Shown here: in pieces, positions 23,790-34,900 of the stretch
Numbering within the stretch: position 1 is the first letter of the stretch
How the letters are laid out: each line of letters starts with the position of its first letter
Source of the DNA: Bos javanicus
Taxonomy: Eukaryota; Chordata; Mammalia; Artiodactyla; Bovidae
Reading direction: 5' to 3'
DNA length: 64,000 bases
Assembly (NCBI RefSeq): GCF_032452875.1
Contig: NC_083897.1
Coordinates: forward strand, 8,786,854-8,850,853
Notes under the pieces: generated by a model
What the model saw: the letters and a program-made list of their open reading frames with translations, nothing else
Databases searched by the model: none
Told to the model about the DNA's origin: nothing
Made by a program: the position numbers and the translations under genes

Positions 23790-23986
23790 ATAAGTAAAGT
23801 AAGTCAAGTCGCTCAGTCATGTCCGACTCTTTGCAACCCCATGGACTGTAGTATACCAGGCTTCTCCGTCCATGGGATTTTCCAGTCAAGAATACTGGAG
23901 TGGGTTGCCATTTCCTTCTCCAGGAGATCTTCCCAACCCAGGGATTGAATCCGGGTCTTCCTCATTGTAGGCAGACAGGGAATTAC
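23790..23986 (-). mobile_element. Bov-tA SINE with 10-bp TSD
   Basis: Antisense Bov-tA; TSD atagtagcta at 23780-23789 and 23987-23996. The head end is shortened (ctcattgtaggcagacaggg). Confidence 0.88.
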
Positions 23987-24119
23987 ATAGTAGCTAGTAG
24001 GATGCCAATAAACTCAAGGTAATTTTCCAATCATTTGACCCTATAATAATTATTTTTATAAATTAAAAAATATGCTTAACATATGTGCTATATGCTTTTT
24101 ATTCATTGTCTCATTTACT

Positions 24120-24545
24120 TCTTAAAACCACTGTAAGAGACAGTTACTATTATTATCACCCTTATGTTGCAGATGAGGACACTGGTTCAGCAAGGCATGC
24201 ATGCTTCCAAAGTGCTTCAGTCGTGTCTGACTCTTTGTGACCCTATGGACTGTAGCCCGCCAGGCTCCTCTGTCCATGGGCTTCTCCAGGCAACAATGCT
24301 GGAGTGGGTTGCCATGCTCTTCTCCAGGGGATCTTCCCGACCCAGGGATTGAACCTGAGTCTCTTATGTCTCCTGCGTTGGCAGGCAGATTCTTTATCAC
24401 TGTGCCACATGGGAAACCCTGGTTCAGCAAGACTGTGTTAATTGCCTGAGGCTAGAGAGCCAGTAAATGACAAAATCAGTCAGTATTCAAAGCCAAATCT
24501 GACTCCAGAGTCCAGGCTCTTAACTACAATGCTGTATTGTCCAAT
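24120..24545 (-). mobile_element. MIR split by a Bov-tA
   Basis: Antisense MIR: ttgcagatgaggacactggt (left) and gaggctagagagccagtaaa, then gactccagagtccaggctct (right). The two halves join cleanly when the SINE at 24195-24418 and one TSD copy are removed. Confidence 0.8.
24195..24418 (-). mobile_element. Bov-tA SINE with 13-bp TSD
   Basis: Full antisense Bov-tA inserted in a MIR. The perfect TSD ctggttcagcaag lies at 24182-24194 and 24419-24431. Confidence 0.92.
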
Positions 24546-25324
24546 TCTCTAGGAGAGTAAAGAAAACAATGTAAAAGGAATGATCTGGTTTTCAAGTTTA
24601 TATTAAGACATGTTTTTAGAACTGTATTTATGGGCTTGTGTGATGTCTAGAAAATTGTAAATGGATACACTGGCCATTTGGAAACATCCTTACGGCATAT
24701 TACGTCTTCTGTAAGGATTGGTTTAGTATACACATGACATTATAAAAGAGGTACTATGTTTTCACTTGGTAAGTAATATGCAGTAAAGACCAAATAGAGC
24801 AGGACTATGATGTGCAGTTCTTGTTAAGGTTTTGTTTAGACTTCCATAAAAAGTCAGTTTAAGATTATAATCTGGGATATATGGCATCAACCTTTAATGA
24901 TTCTTCTTAATAAGTATTACATTGAAATTGCTTTGGCCTGTTTCTTGTTGTAACTGAGCATAAACTTAAAACCATTTTTCATTTATGAAACTTGTCACAG
25001 TACATTAAAAGAGAGGTATACAGAGTTTGTCCATAGTGTTGCAAAGAGTTGGACACACATACAGAATTTATCTAAAATATATCATGAATAGACACTGAGG
25101 CTCTCCTTTCAGTGTATGAAATGTTTTTTTTGTGTGTGATTTTTATTTACATTTCATGTGTGAATTTCAGTAGAAGGCAAAAGTTAAGAGACAGATCTCT
25201 GCAATCAGACCACCAGTTTCTAGCTTTGTTACCTTGGGAAAATTACTTAAACTCTCTGTGCTTAAATTTCTCATTTTGAAAATGGGGACCACAGTGTTAC
25301 TTTCATGATATAATACATGTTAAA

Positions 25325-25637
25325 GGAAAGTGAAAGTCGCTCAGTCATGTCTGAGTCTTTGTGACTCCATGGACTATACAGTCCATGGAATTCTCCAGGC
25401 CAGAATATTGGAGTGGGTAGCTATTCCCTTCTCCAGGGGATCTTCCCAACCCAGGGATCGAACCCAGCTCTCCTGCATTGCAGGCGGATTCTTTACCAGT
25501 GGACCCACAAGGGAAGCCCAAGAATACTGAAGTGGGTAGCCTATCCCTTCTCCAGCACATCTTCCTGACCCAGGAATCGAACCAGGGTCTTCTGCATTGT
25601 AGACAGATTCTTTACCAACTGAGCTATCAGGGAAGCT
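25325..25637 (-). mobile_element. Dimeric Bov-tA SINE
   Basis: Read on the minus strand, a head-plus-partial-body unit ends ...cagtattctt and is joined directly to a second complete unit starting gggcttccctt. It is flanked by tacatgttaa/tacatattaa (about 25315 and 25638). The same junction recurs at 51267/51268. Confidence 0.8.
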
Positions 25638-25689
25638 CTACATATTAAGTGTCTGGGGTAATTTTTGGCACATGGTAATTGTTTAATAC

Positions 25690-25712
25690 AATTTAGTCAT
25701 CATCATCATCAA
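25690..25712. repeat. Short (CAT)n tract
   Basis: A few cat units at the MIR 3' end. Confidence 0.6.
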
Positions 25713-26314
25713 ACTATTTTTTTGGAAAGGACTATAGAAACCTGAATTAGAATAAAAAATGAATATGCTTTGATGGCAGCTATATGATAACCTGTTATTT
25801 TTTACCAAACAGATAATTCGTGATTTTCAGTGTGCCTGGCAAAACCTAGGCATATGATGCCAAATGGTGGCTCTTATACTTGCAGATGTAAAGGAATTAA
25901 ATAAATAGTCGGAGAGAAGGTAAGGGAGAAAATATCCAAGCCCAAGTGTATTCAGACCCTTTCCTCCGCCATCTGTGACCCCTGTACTACCCTCAACCCC
26001 TCTCAGCAGCAACAATGAAATTGCTGGGAAAGGTCAGCTCAGGCTAGAAACAGTAATTCTAAGGAAGGACACAAAGCAAACTGCATTGTGAATTGAAAAC
26101 TAGAATAAACCATAATGTTTGCCTGAACCCTAACCATTAATTTTTTACTAAAGCATAGACCAAAGGAAAATTCCTTTTTGAAAAGCAAAGAAAAATAAAA
26201 CCAAACAAGACCCCAAAATAAAAGATCCACAAAAGGAACTAAAAACACAAGCATAGTAATCAGAATAACTATAAAAATCTATTCTCAACTAGTGAACCAA
26301 AACTGTTTTTCCAC

Positions 26315-26400
26315 CCGTATAAAATTATAAGCTTCTTAAGGGTAGGGTTTGAGTCATTCATTTATTCATTTGTTTATATTTGATCTAAAAATATTTTTAG
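26315..26400 (+). mobile_element. L2 3'-end fragment
   Basis: ataagcttcttaagggtagg then cattcatttattcatttg resembles the L2 3' end. Short and degenerate. Confidence 0.4.
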
Positions 26401-27170
26401 AATAGTGGTGGTCATACATTTTGTTTGCAACTTTTACTTTTGGAAATGATGTACTGATATTTTACAGGGCTCTTTTATACTGTATCTTACATCAAGACAA
26501 ATCAAGAGAAATCACAATACAAATTTTCAATATTTGAATTTTAAGACTAAGATAATTTAGCATGAAATAAGATGTTCAGACTGCTGGTACTGTGATATTT
26601 ATTGTAAATAAGTCAGGTAGTTCAAGCTTAGGTTGGTTAAATTTAACAATTCAATGCTCAAAGTGCTTTTTTCTTTTCCCCAACTAGGAAGAATTCATGT
26701 TTCCCAAAGAGGAAACAATTCATATTCCCCCACATTGACATAAACATTCACCCTTGTATCACACATAGAAGGCATTTTCTTATTATAAACAGAAGAAATT
26801 TCCATATACCCTTTGTAAAATGTTATATATAAATGCTCAGCTTGAACACAGAGAACTTAATCAAAATCCCACGTTGCTTCAGGGTAGCTATATGTAAAAT
26901 GCAATTTCCATTGTATTGAAACCTCCATCCTGTAAATATTTATCTATTTTGAAAATTGCCAATATATTTGAACAGTTTAATTGGTTTATACTCAAGGCAA
27001 TAGAGAATCTCTTTTCACAAGACATTTACATGTATTTATTCTGTTCACGTAGAGTATTTCTTTTGAGTGATCATGAAATTTAATGTGAAATGAAACCATC
27101 CCAGATTTGGCACTAATGACCAAAATGGAAAAAAAGTAATCAATAATCAATCAATCATTTTGATCTGTAC

Positions 27171-27323
27171 CTTTTTTCTCTGATTTATCGGAAACTTTTC
27201 CTCCAATTGGAGAGTAAGTAGTATCCATGGATTCGGTCCCTCTGTTCCCCTTGCTAACTCCATTTTCATAGAGCTGTCCTTCAGCGGGTTGCAACTGCCA
27301 AGTCAGGCCGAACAAATGTACTG
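27171..27323 (-). CDS. TENM1: TENM1 internal coding exon, end of transmembrane helix and stalk
   Basis: This 153-nt minus-strand exon encodes 50 full codons plus split codons at both ends. The first residues (VHLFGLTW) close the single transmembrane helix. The rest (LQPAEGQLYENGVSKGN, then TESMDTTYSPIGGKVSDKSEKK) is the juxtamembrane extracellular stalk, and its order matches teneurin-1 as I know it. The last base G combines with TG of the next exon (774-973) to make Val, giving ...SEKK-V-FQKGR. The donor is AAAAAAG|GTACAG (GT at 27170-27169). The acceptor is a tandem CAGCAG (27326-27321); I chose the upstream AG because it restores the Ala-Val-His order expected at the helix end. Length is a multiple of three with phase 1 at both ends, so skipping would keep the frame. 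No stop or frameshift is seen. Confidence 0.93.
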
Positions 27324-27334
27324 CTGCAAGAAAA
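27318..27334 (-). promoter_or_regulatory. TENM1: NAGNAG tandem splice acceptor of the 153-nt TENM1 exon
   Basis: On the minus strand the intron ends TTTTCTTGCAGCAG before TACATT. Two AGs lie 3 nt apart. Using the first starts the exon at 27323, the second at 27320. Both keep the frame and differ by one residue (Ala-Val versus Val) at the end of the membrane helix. Confidence 0.75.
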
Positions 27335-27502
27335 CAAGCCGTAGAAGATTAATTTAATAACTGATGATATTATAAATAGTACAAGATTAAGTGGTTATTA
27401 AATCATGTTGCAGAAGACTATGTAATGGCATGGGAAATATTTATGATGCATCAAATGAAAAACATCAGGCTACTAAACAGTATGAATAGCGTGATCTATA
27501 TC

Positions 27503-27538
27503 GTGTGTGTGTCTGTGTGCGTGTGTGTGTGTGTGTGT
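27503..27538. repeat. (TG)n microsatellite, interrupted
   Basis: TG-rich run with ct and gc interruptions, about 180 bp from the TENM1 exon on its upstream intron side. Confidence 0.9.
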
Positions 27539-27729
27539 ACATATGTTGCTGTCTGGAGAAAGGGCTGAGAGGATATACCACAACATATTAACAGTATGGG
27601 GGGATTATGGAGGAATTTAATTTTCATCTTTATGATTTCTGTATTGTCTATATTTTTTACAATGAACATGTGTGATGTTTGCCATCTGGGGGAAAAAAAA
27701 TAAAATTTTGTTTTAAAAGAAATGTTTTA

Positions 27730-28330
27730 AAGGAACAATAGAGTAAAATTGACTTGGTTGATCAGGGATGGTTTTATGAAGGAAGTAGGATTTAAGATAG
27801 ACTCTGAAGGATGTGTGGGGCAGGTGTCCAGAATGGGTGGGGTGAGGGGGCAGGCTGAACAAAATATGACTTTGTAAAAGCACAGGATGTATTTGAGGCA
27901 AAGGAAGTTGCTGGGGTTGATTGAAGTTTAACTATGTATAAAAGTTAGTGGAAATTAAGGCCAGAATAGTAGATAAGGGCCATATTGTAGAGGACATAGA
28001 ATGCCACACTTAGCTATTTGGATTCAATTTACTGGGCAACTGGGAGACACTGCCATTTTCTGAATAGATGAGTAATAGGATCAGTTTTCTTTAGGAAGAT
28101 TAATTTGATAGCAATGAGGAGCACTGATGGTTTCTAGGCAAATAAATGATATCATCAGAGCACCCTTTGTAAAAAGATAAATCCGGTAGTAATGTGGAGA
28201 AGGATGGATCGGAGGCTAAAGTTCTGGCAAGAATACAAATTGGCATGGCATTGTGATAATGTAGGTGAAAAATGATGAGCGCCTCATTTAGGGTGGTAGC
28301 TGTGCGAATGCAAAGAAGGTGATTCTTTAA
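27730..28330 (-). mobile_element. Probable L2 internal region, antisense
   Basis: Sequence such as aggaagtaggatttaagata, gggccatattgtagaggaca and agtaataggatcagttttct resembles antisense L2. Divergence is high. Confidence 0.45.
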
Positions 28331-28479
28331 GGAGAAACTGCATAAACATCATCTCAGGATTTGGCAACAAACTCTGTGTATGAGTGGGTGGGTGTGTGCT
28401 TGCACTAATGTGCACGTGTGTAGCTGTGCTGGGGATGGGCATAGGAAAGAGTGACGGAAACCAAAATGATTAAGATTTT

Positions 28480-29172
28480 GAGCCTGAGTGGAAACAGTAT
28501 CAGACTTTATATTTTGGGGCTCCAAAATCGCTGCAGATGGTGACTGCAGCCATGAAATTAAAAGACGCTTACTCCTTGGAAGGAAAGTTGTGACCAACCT
28601 AGACAGCATATTAAAAAGCAGAGACATTACTTTGCCAACTAAGGTCCATTTAGTCAAGGCTATGGTTTTTCCAGTGGTCATGTACGGATGTGAGAGTTGG
28701 ACTGTGAAGAAGGCTGAGCACTGAAGAAATGATGCTTTGAACTATGGTGTTGGATGTGAGAGTTGGACTGTGAAGAAATCTGAGTGCCGAAGAATTGATG
28801 CTTTTGAACTGTGGTGTTGGAGAAGACTCTTGAGAGTCCCTTGGACTGCATGGAGATCCAACCAGTCCATTCTGAAGGAGATCAGCCCTGGGATTTCTTT
28901 GGAAGGAATGATGCTAAAGCTGAAACTCCAGTACTTTGGCCACCTCATGAGAAGAGTTGACTCACTGGAAAAGATTCTGATGCTGGGAGGGATTGGGGGC
29001 CGGAGGAAAAGGGGATGACAGAGGATGAGATGGCTGGATGCATCACTAACTCGATGGATGTGAGTTTGAGTGAATTCCAGGAGTTGGTGATGGACAGGGA
29101 GGCCTGGTGTGCTGTGATTCATGGGGTTGCAAAGAGTTGGACACGACTGAGTGACTGAACTGAACTGAACTG
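28480..29172 (+). mobile_element. BovB LINE 3' end with internal tandem duplication
   Basis: Sense BovB from the C-terminal ORF (gggctccaaaatcgctgcag) to ctgaactgaactgaa. A 66/67-bp segment is tandemly duplicated at 28689-28821. The frame is interrupted by a stop after KKAEH and by the duplication. Confidence 0.92.
28689..28821 (+). repeat. 66-bp tandem duplication within BovB
   Basis: Unit 1 (28689-28754) and unit 2 (28755-28821) both run tgtgagagttggactgtgaa ... tggtgttgga and differ at several positions. Confidence 0.85.
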
Positions 29173-29301
29173 AAAGCATGGTGGAGTTAGGGATTTCACA
29201 CTTAGCTTAGTACTAGCTACAAATAGTTGGTACCAGATATGTGTTTATTAAATGCTTACTAGGTGGTCTGGGGAAGGGAGGAGTGATGGGCGGAATATGT
29301 G

Positions 29302-29526
29302 TGCATGCATGCTAAGTCGCTTCAGTCATGTCCGACTCCTTACGACCCTATGGATTGCAGTCCGCCAGGCTCCTCTGTCCATGGGATTCTTAAGGCAAGA
29401 ATAGTGGAGTGGGTTGCCATGCCTTCCTCTAGGGGATCTTCCTACCCAGGGATCAAACCCACATCTCTTATGTCTCCTGCATTGGCAGGCAGGTTCTTTA
29501 CTACTAGTGCCAACTGGGAAACCCCA
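29302..29526 (-). mobile_element. Bov-tA SINE
   Basis: Antisense Bov-tA from gctaagtcgcttcagtcatg to the head ending gccaactgggaaacccc. A weak TSD, ggaatat, lies at 29292-29298 and 29530-29536. Confidence 0.88.
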
Positions 29527-30445
29527 GGAGGAATATAGTGAATTCACATTTGGAGATGCCAGGTTCCAGGGACTGAAGGATTATCTAGAAAGTCATGTCA
29601 GACACAAGGGTTTGAAATTCTGGAGAAACATAAAGGCTAGGGAAAGACTGCAGAATCAAGTAGGCACATAAGCAATAGCTGAAGTGAGAATGATTGAGAT
29701 TACTGAGTGAAGAGAATGTTAGGAGAAAACATTGCCTAGGACAGAAGGTGGGGTAATCCTGTTTTCTCACTGCAATTTTCAACATCAACCAAAAGGGAAA
29801 AAAAAGTTTATCTGTTCATAAGCCATCTCATATTTTCCTTTTTGTTCCTAGGTGGACTGATAGGGGCTAATTTATATGTCTAACACAAATATATAGCATA
29901 TGAATTAGCAACCAAGAACAGGAAAGCTAGCCAGATAGCCTATTTAAAAATCATTCATCCACTTTGAGTTGAGCCAAAGAGATTTCTAACACCTACCTTC
30001 TAATTTATCCTTAAAACTTTTAAGCATTTAATGGTTTCTACCCTTTTATTTGGATTAAGGCCAGCACTCTGATGAATTTCTCTTGCAATTATTGGAAACA
30101 ATGGAAACTCAGATGATACTGGTTCTGAATAAGGTACAGGATGGCATGCTAATAGAGCTCTATTAGAACATCCCTGAGATTTCCTTGCTCAAAGTACAGT
30201 TGGTTTAACATACTCTCTCCAATTAAAGGTATTCATCAGCTTTATAGAAAATTCAGTCTATTCAGTCCCCAAATAATTTGAATATGATGGATATTAGAAG
30301 TTATATTGAAAATGTGTTTGACTTTCTTGATTCAGATATTTTTTTGAAATTAGATGGGCCATAAAGAACAAAAGGCATAGTAGTTCTCGGTTTGAAGATC
30401 AAGGGCTATTTTATATACTTTATTTAAGGTAAGCTAGTTTCTTGA
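29527..30445. other. Anonymous intronic sequence
   Basis: AT-rich sequence; I see no exon, RNA gene or nameable repeat. Confidence 0.45.
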
Positions 30446-30446
30446 A

Positions 30447-30467
30447 GGCGGGGGGCGGGGGAGGGGG
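30447..30467 (+). repeat. G-rich tract, potential G-quadruplex
   Basis: 21 nt with three long G runs (5 or more) separated by single bases. It abuts the 5' end of the following SINE. It would lie on the non-template strand for minus-strand transcription as C-rich RNA. Confidence 0.7.
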
Positions 30468-30640
30468 CTTCCCTTGTGGCTCAGCTGGTAAGGAATCCGC
30501 CTGCAATGTAGGAGACCTGGGTTTGATCCCTGGGTTGGGAAGATCCCCTGGAGAAGGGAAAGGCTACCCACTCCAGTATTCTGGCCTGGAGAACTCCATG
30601 GACTGTATAGTCTATGGGGTCACAAAGAGTCAGACACAAG
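30465..30640 (+). mobile_element. Bov-tA SINE
   Basis: Sense Bov-tA starting ggggcttcccttgtggctca and ending gtcacaaagagtcagacaca. Confidence 0.9.
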
Positions 30641-31046
30641 GGCACATAATGAGAGAGAAAATATATGTGCTGAGAATCATTTCAAAATAATAAAATAAGG
30701 TTTAATTTTTCATCATAAATGGAATGGATTGCTTCCAGACAATCAAGACACATAAAAAGGTATGCATAATTAGTCAAATACCCTTTGGGGGTGGTAAAAC
30801 TTGATAATTTTTTTTTTTTTAGTTTAGTTGTATCCTTTCTAGGTAACAAGTTGTTTGTAATGTACATTGGCACGAATACCTAATGAAAGTGACTTGCTAC
30901 AGACTATGGGTACCAAGGCTATGGGTCTTTTCTCTCCTCCAAACTGAACTTCCACATACTGAGATGTGAAAAGAAATCAAAGAGAGCATTTATGTGCAGG
31001 GTAGATTGGGGTAACTAAGCAACTCTAGTGTTTGAGTTCTGTTAGA

Positions 31047-31076
31047 AATATATATATATATATATTTTTTTTTTTT
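31047..31076. repeat. (TA)n followed by T-run
   Basis: A TA dinucleotide run followed by a T run of about 12. Confidence 0.85.
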
Positions 31077-31554
31077 AGAAATAATATTTTTTTAACACTA
31101 AGACCAATGTATAAAACTATATTGAACTTCAGGATATACCAACACACCCATGGGAAAGATATGGCAGTACTTCTATTATGGGGATGTATTTATTGATTCA
31201 TTCAACAGGTATTTTCAAAGCATATGCTGGGTACATGGGGAATGTCGGGAATACAGGAAAAGGTAATAAACAGCCATGAATGCAAAGGTATTGGCTGACA
31301 AATATGGATGTTCGATATAAACAACCAACATAGCCTGTTGAACACATTGGTTGCATATCAGCCTTGGATACCCAATGAGGAAGATACATAGTCTTTAGCT
31401 TCTAGTGGATCACCATCCAGATCTAGGTTACATATTTATAGCCACACTTTAAGCAAGTCCCCCAAACCCAAGTATAAACATTATGAGCCCACTGGTTAGA
31501 AGTAAGGGTACAACTGGTAATGAACAAACAGGGCAGTGTTAAGTTATATTCACA

Positions 31555-31960
31555 TATTGATTTAACAAGTACTTCTTGAATGCCTAGTTTGTGCCAGGCA
31601 CTGTTTTTCTATTTATAGCAGTGAATAAAAAAACAAAAGCTCTACCCTCCCATAACTCATGTGGGTAAAATAATACCCATCAGTAACAAGTGCTAAAAAG
31701 GGGAAAAAAATTAGAGTAGTCAGGGAAAACTTCTGGAGTATGTGATATTTGAACCAAGATTTGAATGACGTGAACCCATATGAATATCTAGTTTAAAAAC
31801 CTTCAAGGAAGAAGGGAAAAGGAATTACAGAAAGCCCTGAAGTCTTATATGAATTATGTGAAGAACACTAAGGAGTTCAGTGTGACCAGAGCTCAGTCAG
31901 GAAAGAGAAGAGTGGTAGGAAAACTCAAAAACAGGATTGGAACTATAATCCTGTTATCTC
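31555..31960 (-). mobile_element. L2 LINE 3' end, antisense
   Basis: tagtttgtgccaggcactgt and agcagtgaataaaaaaacaa are the antisense L2 3' terminus. gtcagggaaaacttctggag and tgaagaacactaaggagttc continue into its body. Confidence 0.6.
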
Positions 31961-32004
31961 TGTGCTCTAATCAACTTCACAAACTGATCACCAATAAACT
32001 ACAA

Positions 32005-32788
32005 GTTATTGTTGTTTAGTTGCCAAGTCATGTCCAACTCTTCACAACCCTATGGATTGCAGCACACCAGGCTTCCTTGTCCATCACTATCTCCTGGAGT
32101 TTGCTCAAACTCACATCCATTGAATTGGTGATTTCATCCAACCATCTCATCGTCTGTCACCCCCTTCTCTTTCCCTCAATCTTTCCCAGCATCAGGGTCT
32201 TTTCCGATGAGTTGGCTGTTCTCATCAGGTGGCCAAAGTATTGGAGCTTCAGCTTCAGCACCAGTCCTTTCAATGAGTATTCAGCATCGATTTCTTTTAA
32301 GATTGACTTGTTTGATCTCCTTGCAGTCCAAGGGACTCTCAAGAGTCTTCTCCAGCACCACAGTTCAAAAGCATCAATTCTTCAGTGCTTGCCTTCTTTA
32401 TGGTCCAGCTCTCACAACTGCATGTGACTACTGGAAAGATCATAGCCTTGACTATACAGACCTTTGTCGGCAAAGTGATGTCTTTGCTTTTTAAACACAC
32501 TATCTAGGTTTGTCATAGCACTCCTTCCAAGAAGCAATTATCATCTAATTTCATGGCTGCAGTCACCATCTGCTGTTCTGCTGTGAGTTTAGAGCCCAAG
32601 AAGAGGAAATCTGTCACTGCTTCCACGTTTTCTCCTTCTATTTGCCATGAAGTGATGGGACCATATGCCATGATCTTAGTTTTTTTTTTTAATATTTAGT
32701 TTTAAGCCAGCTTTTTCACTCTCCTCCTTCACCCTCATCAAGAGGCTCTTTAGTTCCGCTTCACTTTCTGTCATTAGAGTGGTATAGA
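32005..32788 (-). mobile_element. BovB LINE 3' fragment
   Basis: Antisense BovB from the 3' tail (ttgttgtttagttgccaagt) to RT C-terminal sequence (ctttctgtcattagagtggt). It is internally frameshifted, with a T10 interruption near 32680. Confidence 0.9.
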
Positions 32789-33544
32789 AAGTAATAAAAC
32801 TAAATCGCACAATGCCAGAACATTTACCTACAAATGAGCACTACTGGTTACAGTAGATCTAATACAATGACTCCTGATCTCAATGTCAAAATTCTTTTTC
32901 TTAAAGACATATATAAACTATATAAAAATATACCAACTTAATGAGTAGAGTTGGACACTACCCAGATCTCTCAAGAAGTACCATTCCAATATTTGCACTA
33001 CCCTGAAATTCAATGTCTGGACAGAATGTGTCTGCCTATTCAGATATTCTAGGAGTAATGTCTTTTCAGTTGATTAAGAATGGCAGTTCCTAATGCTCTC
33101 CTCACAAATGTTCCTTAGTGCTGAGTCGTATAGATTTTATAATTCTTATCCTTCTTGTTTTATCCAATTGCAAAAAGCTATGCTCTGAAATTATAAATTT
33201 ATTACAAAGTTAAGGTAACAAATGGAGTATCTCGCTGTCCCCAGTTGTCAAACTCAATCAAGCATCTTGGCTCTCAAGGCAGGCTGACTTCATAAGAAGC
33301 ACTTTTTGCATATCTCTATAGGCTAAAACCTCCAAGTCTCTCTGCAGTTATTTCCCTGCACTCTGTGTTAGGATGTTGGCCTTTGTTTCTCATAATTAAG
33401 ACTGATGGTGTCTAGTAATGTTTATAATCGATAATACTTCCCCATTCCAATCCCCTTAAATAGGCAAATATACACTTATAAGGAGAGACTTCAGGGAGAA
33501 ATGCTTCAGAAGTAGATACAGGAAATGCATGCTGAATGACCTAG

Positions 33545-33838
33545 GTCTGTACTGTCTAATATGGCAGCCACAACGTGGCAACACGTGTCTACCAAACATT
33601 TGAAATGTGATTAGTCAGAGTCAAAGACTTAATATAAAGGAGATCATGTAAATTATCCAATTAATACTTTTTATATTGATTACATGCTGAAATGTTAATA
33701 TTTTATATATATATTTGATTACATCAAAATTTATTTAAATTAACTCCACCAGTTCCTTATCACATTTTTAATGTGGCAATTATAAAATTTAAAACTCTAT
33801 ATGTGGTTTGGGTTGTATTTCTGTTGGACAGTGTTGAT
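33545..33838. mobile_element. hAT-type non-autonomous DNA transposon (probable)
   Basis: Inverted termini gtactgtctaatatggcagcc (left) and tttctgttggacagtgttg (right) bracket an AT-rich core. This fits hAT-Charlie MITEs; the exact family is uncertain. Confidence 0.5.
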
Positions 33839-33949
33839 CTTGACTATCTAGAGCATTTCACAAAGCGGTATGGTCTTCCTCTTTCTGAACCGTGTCGCAG
33901 AACTTACCATGCTATATTGAAGATACCTACTTATATGAATGCCTCATAA

Positions 33950-34028
33950 TTTTAAGCACTGAAAGGACAGGTACTGTGTCTTCTTTATCTTTTTGTCCTG
34001 GTACCTAACTTGGCACCTGGGAGTCAAG
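33950..34028 (+). mobile_element. L2 3'-end fragment
   Basis: gaaaggacaggtactgtgtc and cctggtacctaacttggcac resemble the L2 3' terminus. Confidence 0.5.
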
Positions 34029-34029
34029 T

Positions 34030-34188
34030 ACTCTTGCTTACACACTGCTGATAGGTCTATAAAGTGGTAAATTGCTTTTGGAAAGCACTTTTGCGATTGC
34101 TATTGATTGTCTATCAAAATTTATACTGGGAATGTTCCTTGACCAAGGAATTCTACTTCTAAGAATCTGCCCTAAAGAAATAATCACA
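34030..34188 (+). mobile_element. Old L1 ORF2-end fragment
   Basis: Wording such as ctatcaaaatttatactggg and aggaattctacttctaagaa matches the L1M ORF2 C-terminal region. It ends where Tigger1 begins. Confidence 0.55.
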
Positions 34189-34473
34189 TACAGGCCTACA
34201 TTTCTTAACTGCATTTTGCTTTATTGTGCTTCACAGATATTATGATTTTTAAGAATGGAAGGTTTGTGGCCACCCTGTGTCCAGAAAGTCTATTAACACC
34301 ATTTTTCCAACAACATTTGCTCACTTTGTGTCTCTGTGTCACATGTTTGTAATTCTCACAATATTTCAAACTTTTTCATTATTATTATCAATATATTTGT
34401 TGTGGTGATCTGTGATCAGTGATCTTTGATATTATTACCTTAACTGCTTTGGAATGCCATGAAGCATGCCCAT

Positions 34474-34750
34474 GCTGCTGCTGCTGCTAAGTCACTTCAG
34501 TCATGTCCGACTCTGTGTGACCCCATAGATGGCAGCCCACCAGGCTCCCCCATCCCTGGGATTCTCCAGGCAAGAACACTGGAGTGGGTTGCCATTTCCT
34601 TCTCCAATGCATCAAAGTGAAAAGTGAAAGTGAAGTTGCTCAGTCGTGTCCGACTCTTCGCGACCCCATGGACTGTAGCCTACCAGGCTCCTCTGTCCAT
34701 GGGATTTTCCAGGCAAGAGTACTGGAGTGGGGTGCCATCGCCTTCTCCAG
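34474..34750 (-). mobile_element. Bov-A2 SINE inside Tigger1
   Basis: Antisense dimeric Bov-A2: (gctgct)n, ctaagtcacttcagtcatgt, then the second monomer from gaagttgctcagtcgtgtcc to gccatcgccttctccag. Flanking catgcccat (34465-34473) and catgcccgt (34754-34762) form the TSD. Confidence 0.9.
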
Positions 34751-34900
34751 AACCATGCCCGTATAAGATGGAAAACTTAATTGACAAATTCTGTGTGTGT
34801 TCTGACTGCTCTACTGGCCATTCCCCCATCTCTCTTTCTTTCCTCCAGCCTTCCCATTCCCTGAGACACAGCAATGTTGAAACAACCAGTTAACCGTACA

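Larger units (their letters stand above)
25180..25720 (+). mobile_element. MIR split by a dimeric SINE
   Basis: The left half has accttgggaaaattacttaa and ctcattttgaaaatggggac. The right half (25638-25720) has aagtgtctggggtaattttt and a tail with cat trinucleotides. Confidence 0.75.
974..27170 (-). other. TENM1: TENM1 intron, complete, 26,197 nt
   Basis: The intron runs from GTACAG (27170) to ...AAAACCAG (974) on the minus strand, phase 1. It is filled with the repeats listed separately. Stretches where I see nothing beyond anonymous AT-rich sequence include 6036-8324, 8865-9550, 11830-14460, 19900-20320, 20890-21170, 23130-23780, 24546-25180 and 25720-27170. Confidence 0.88.
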
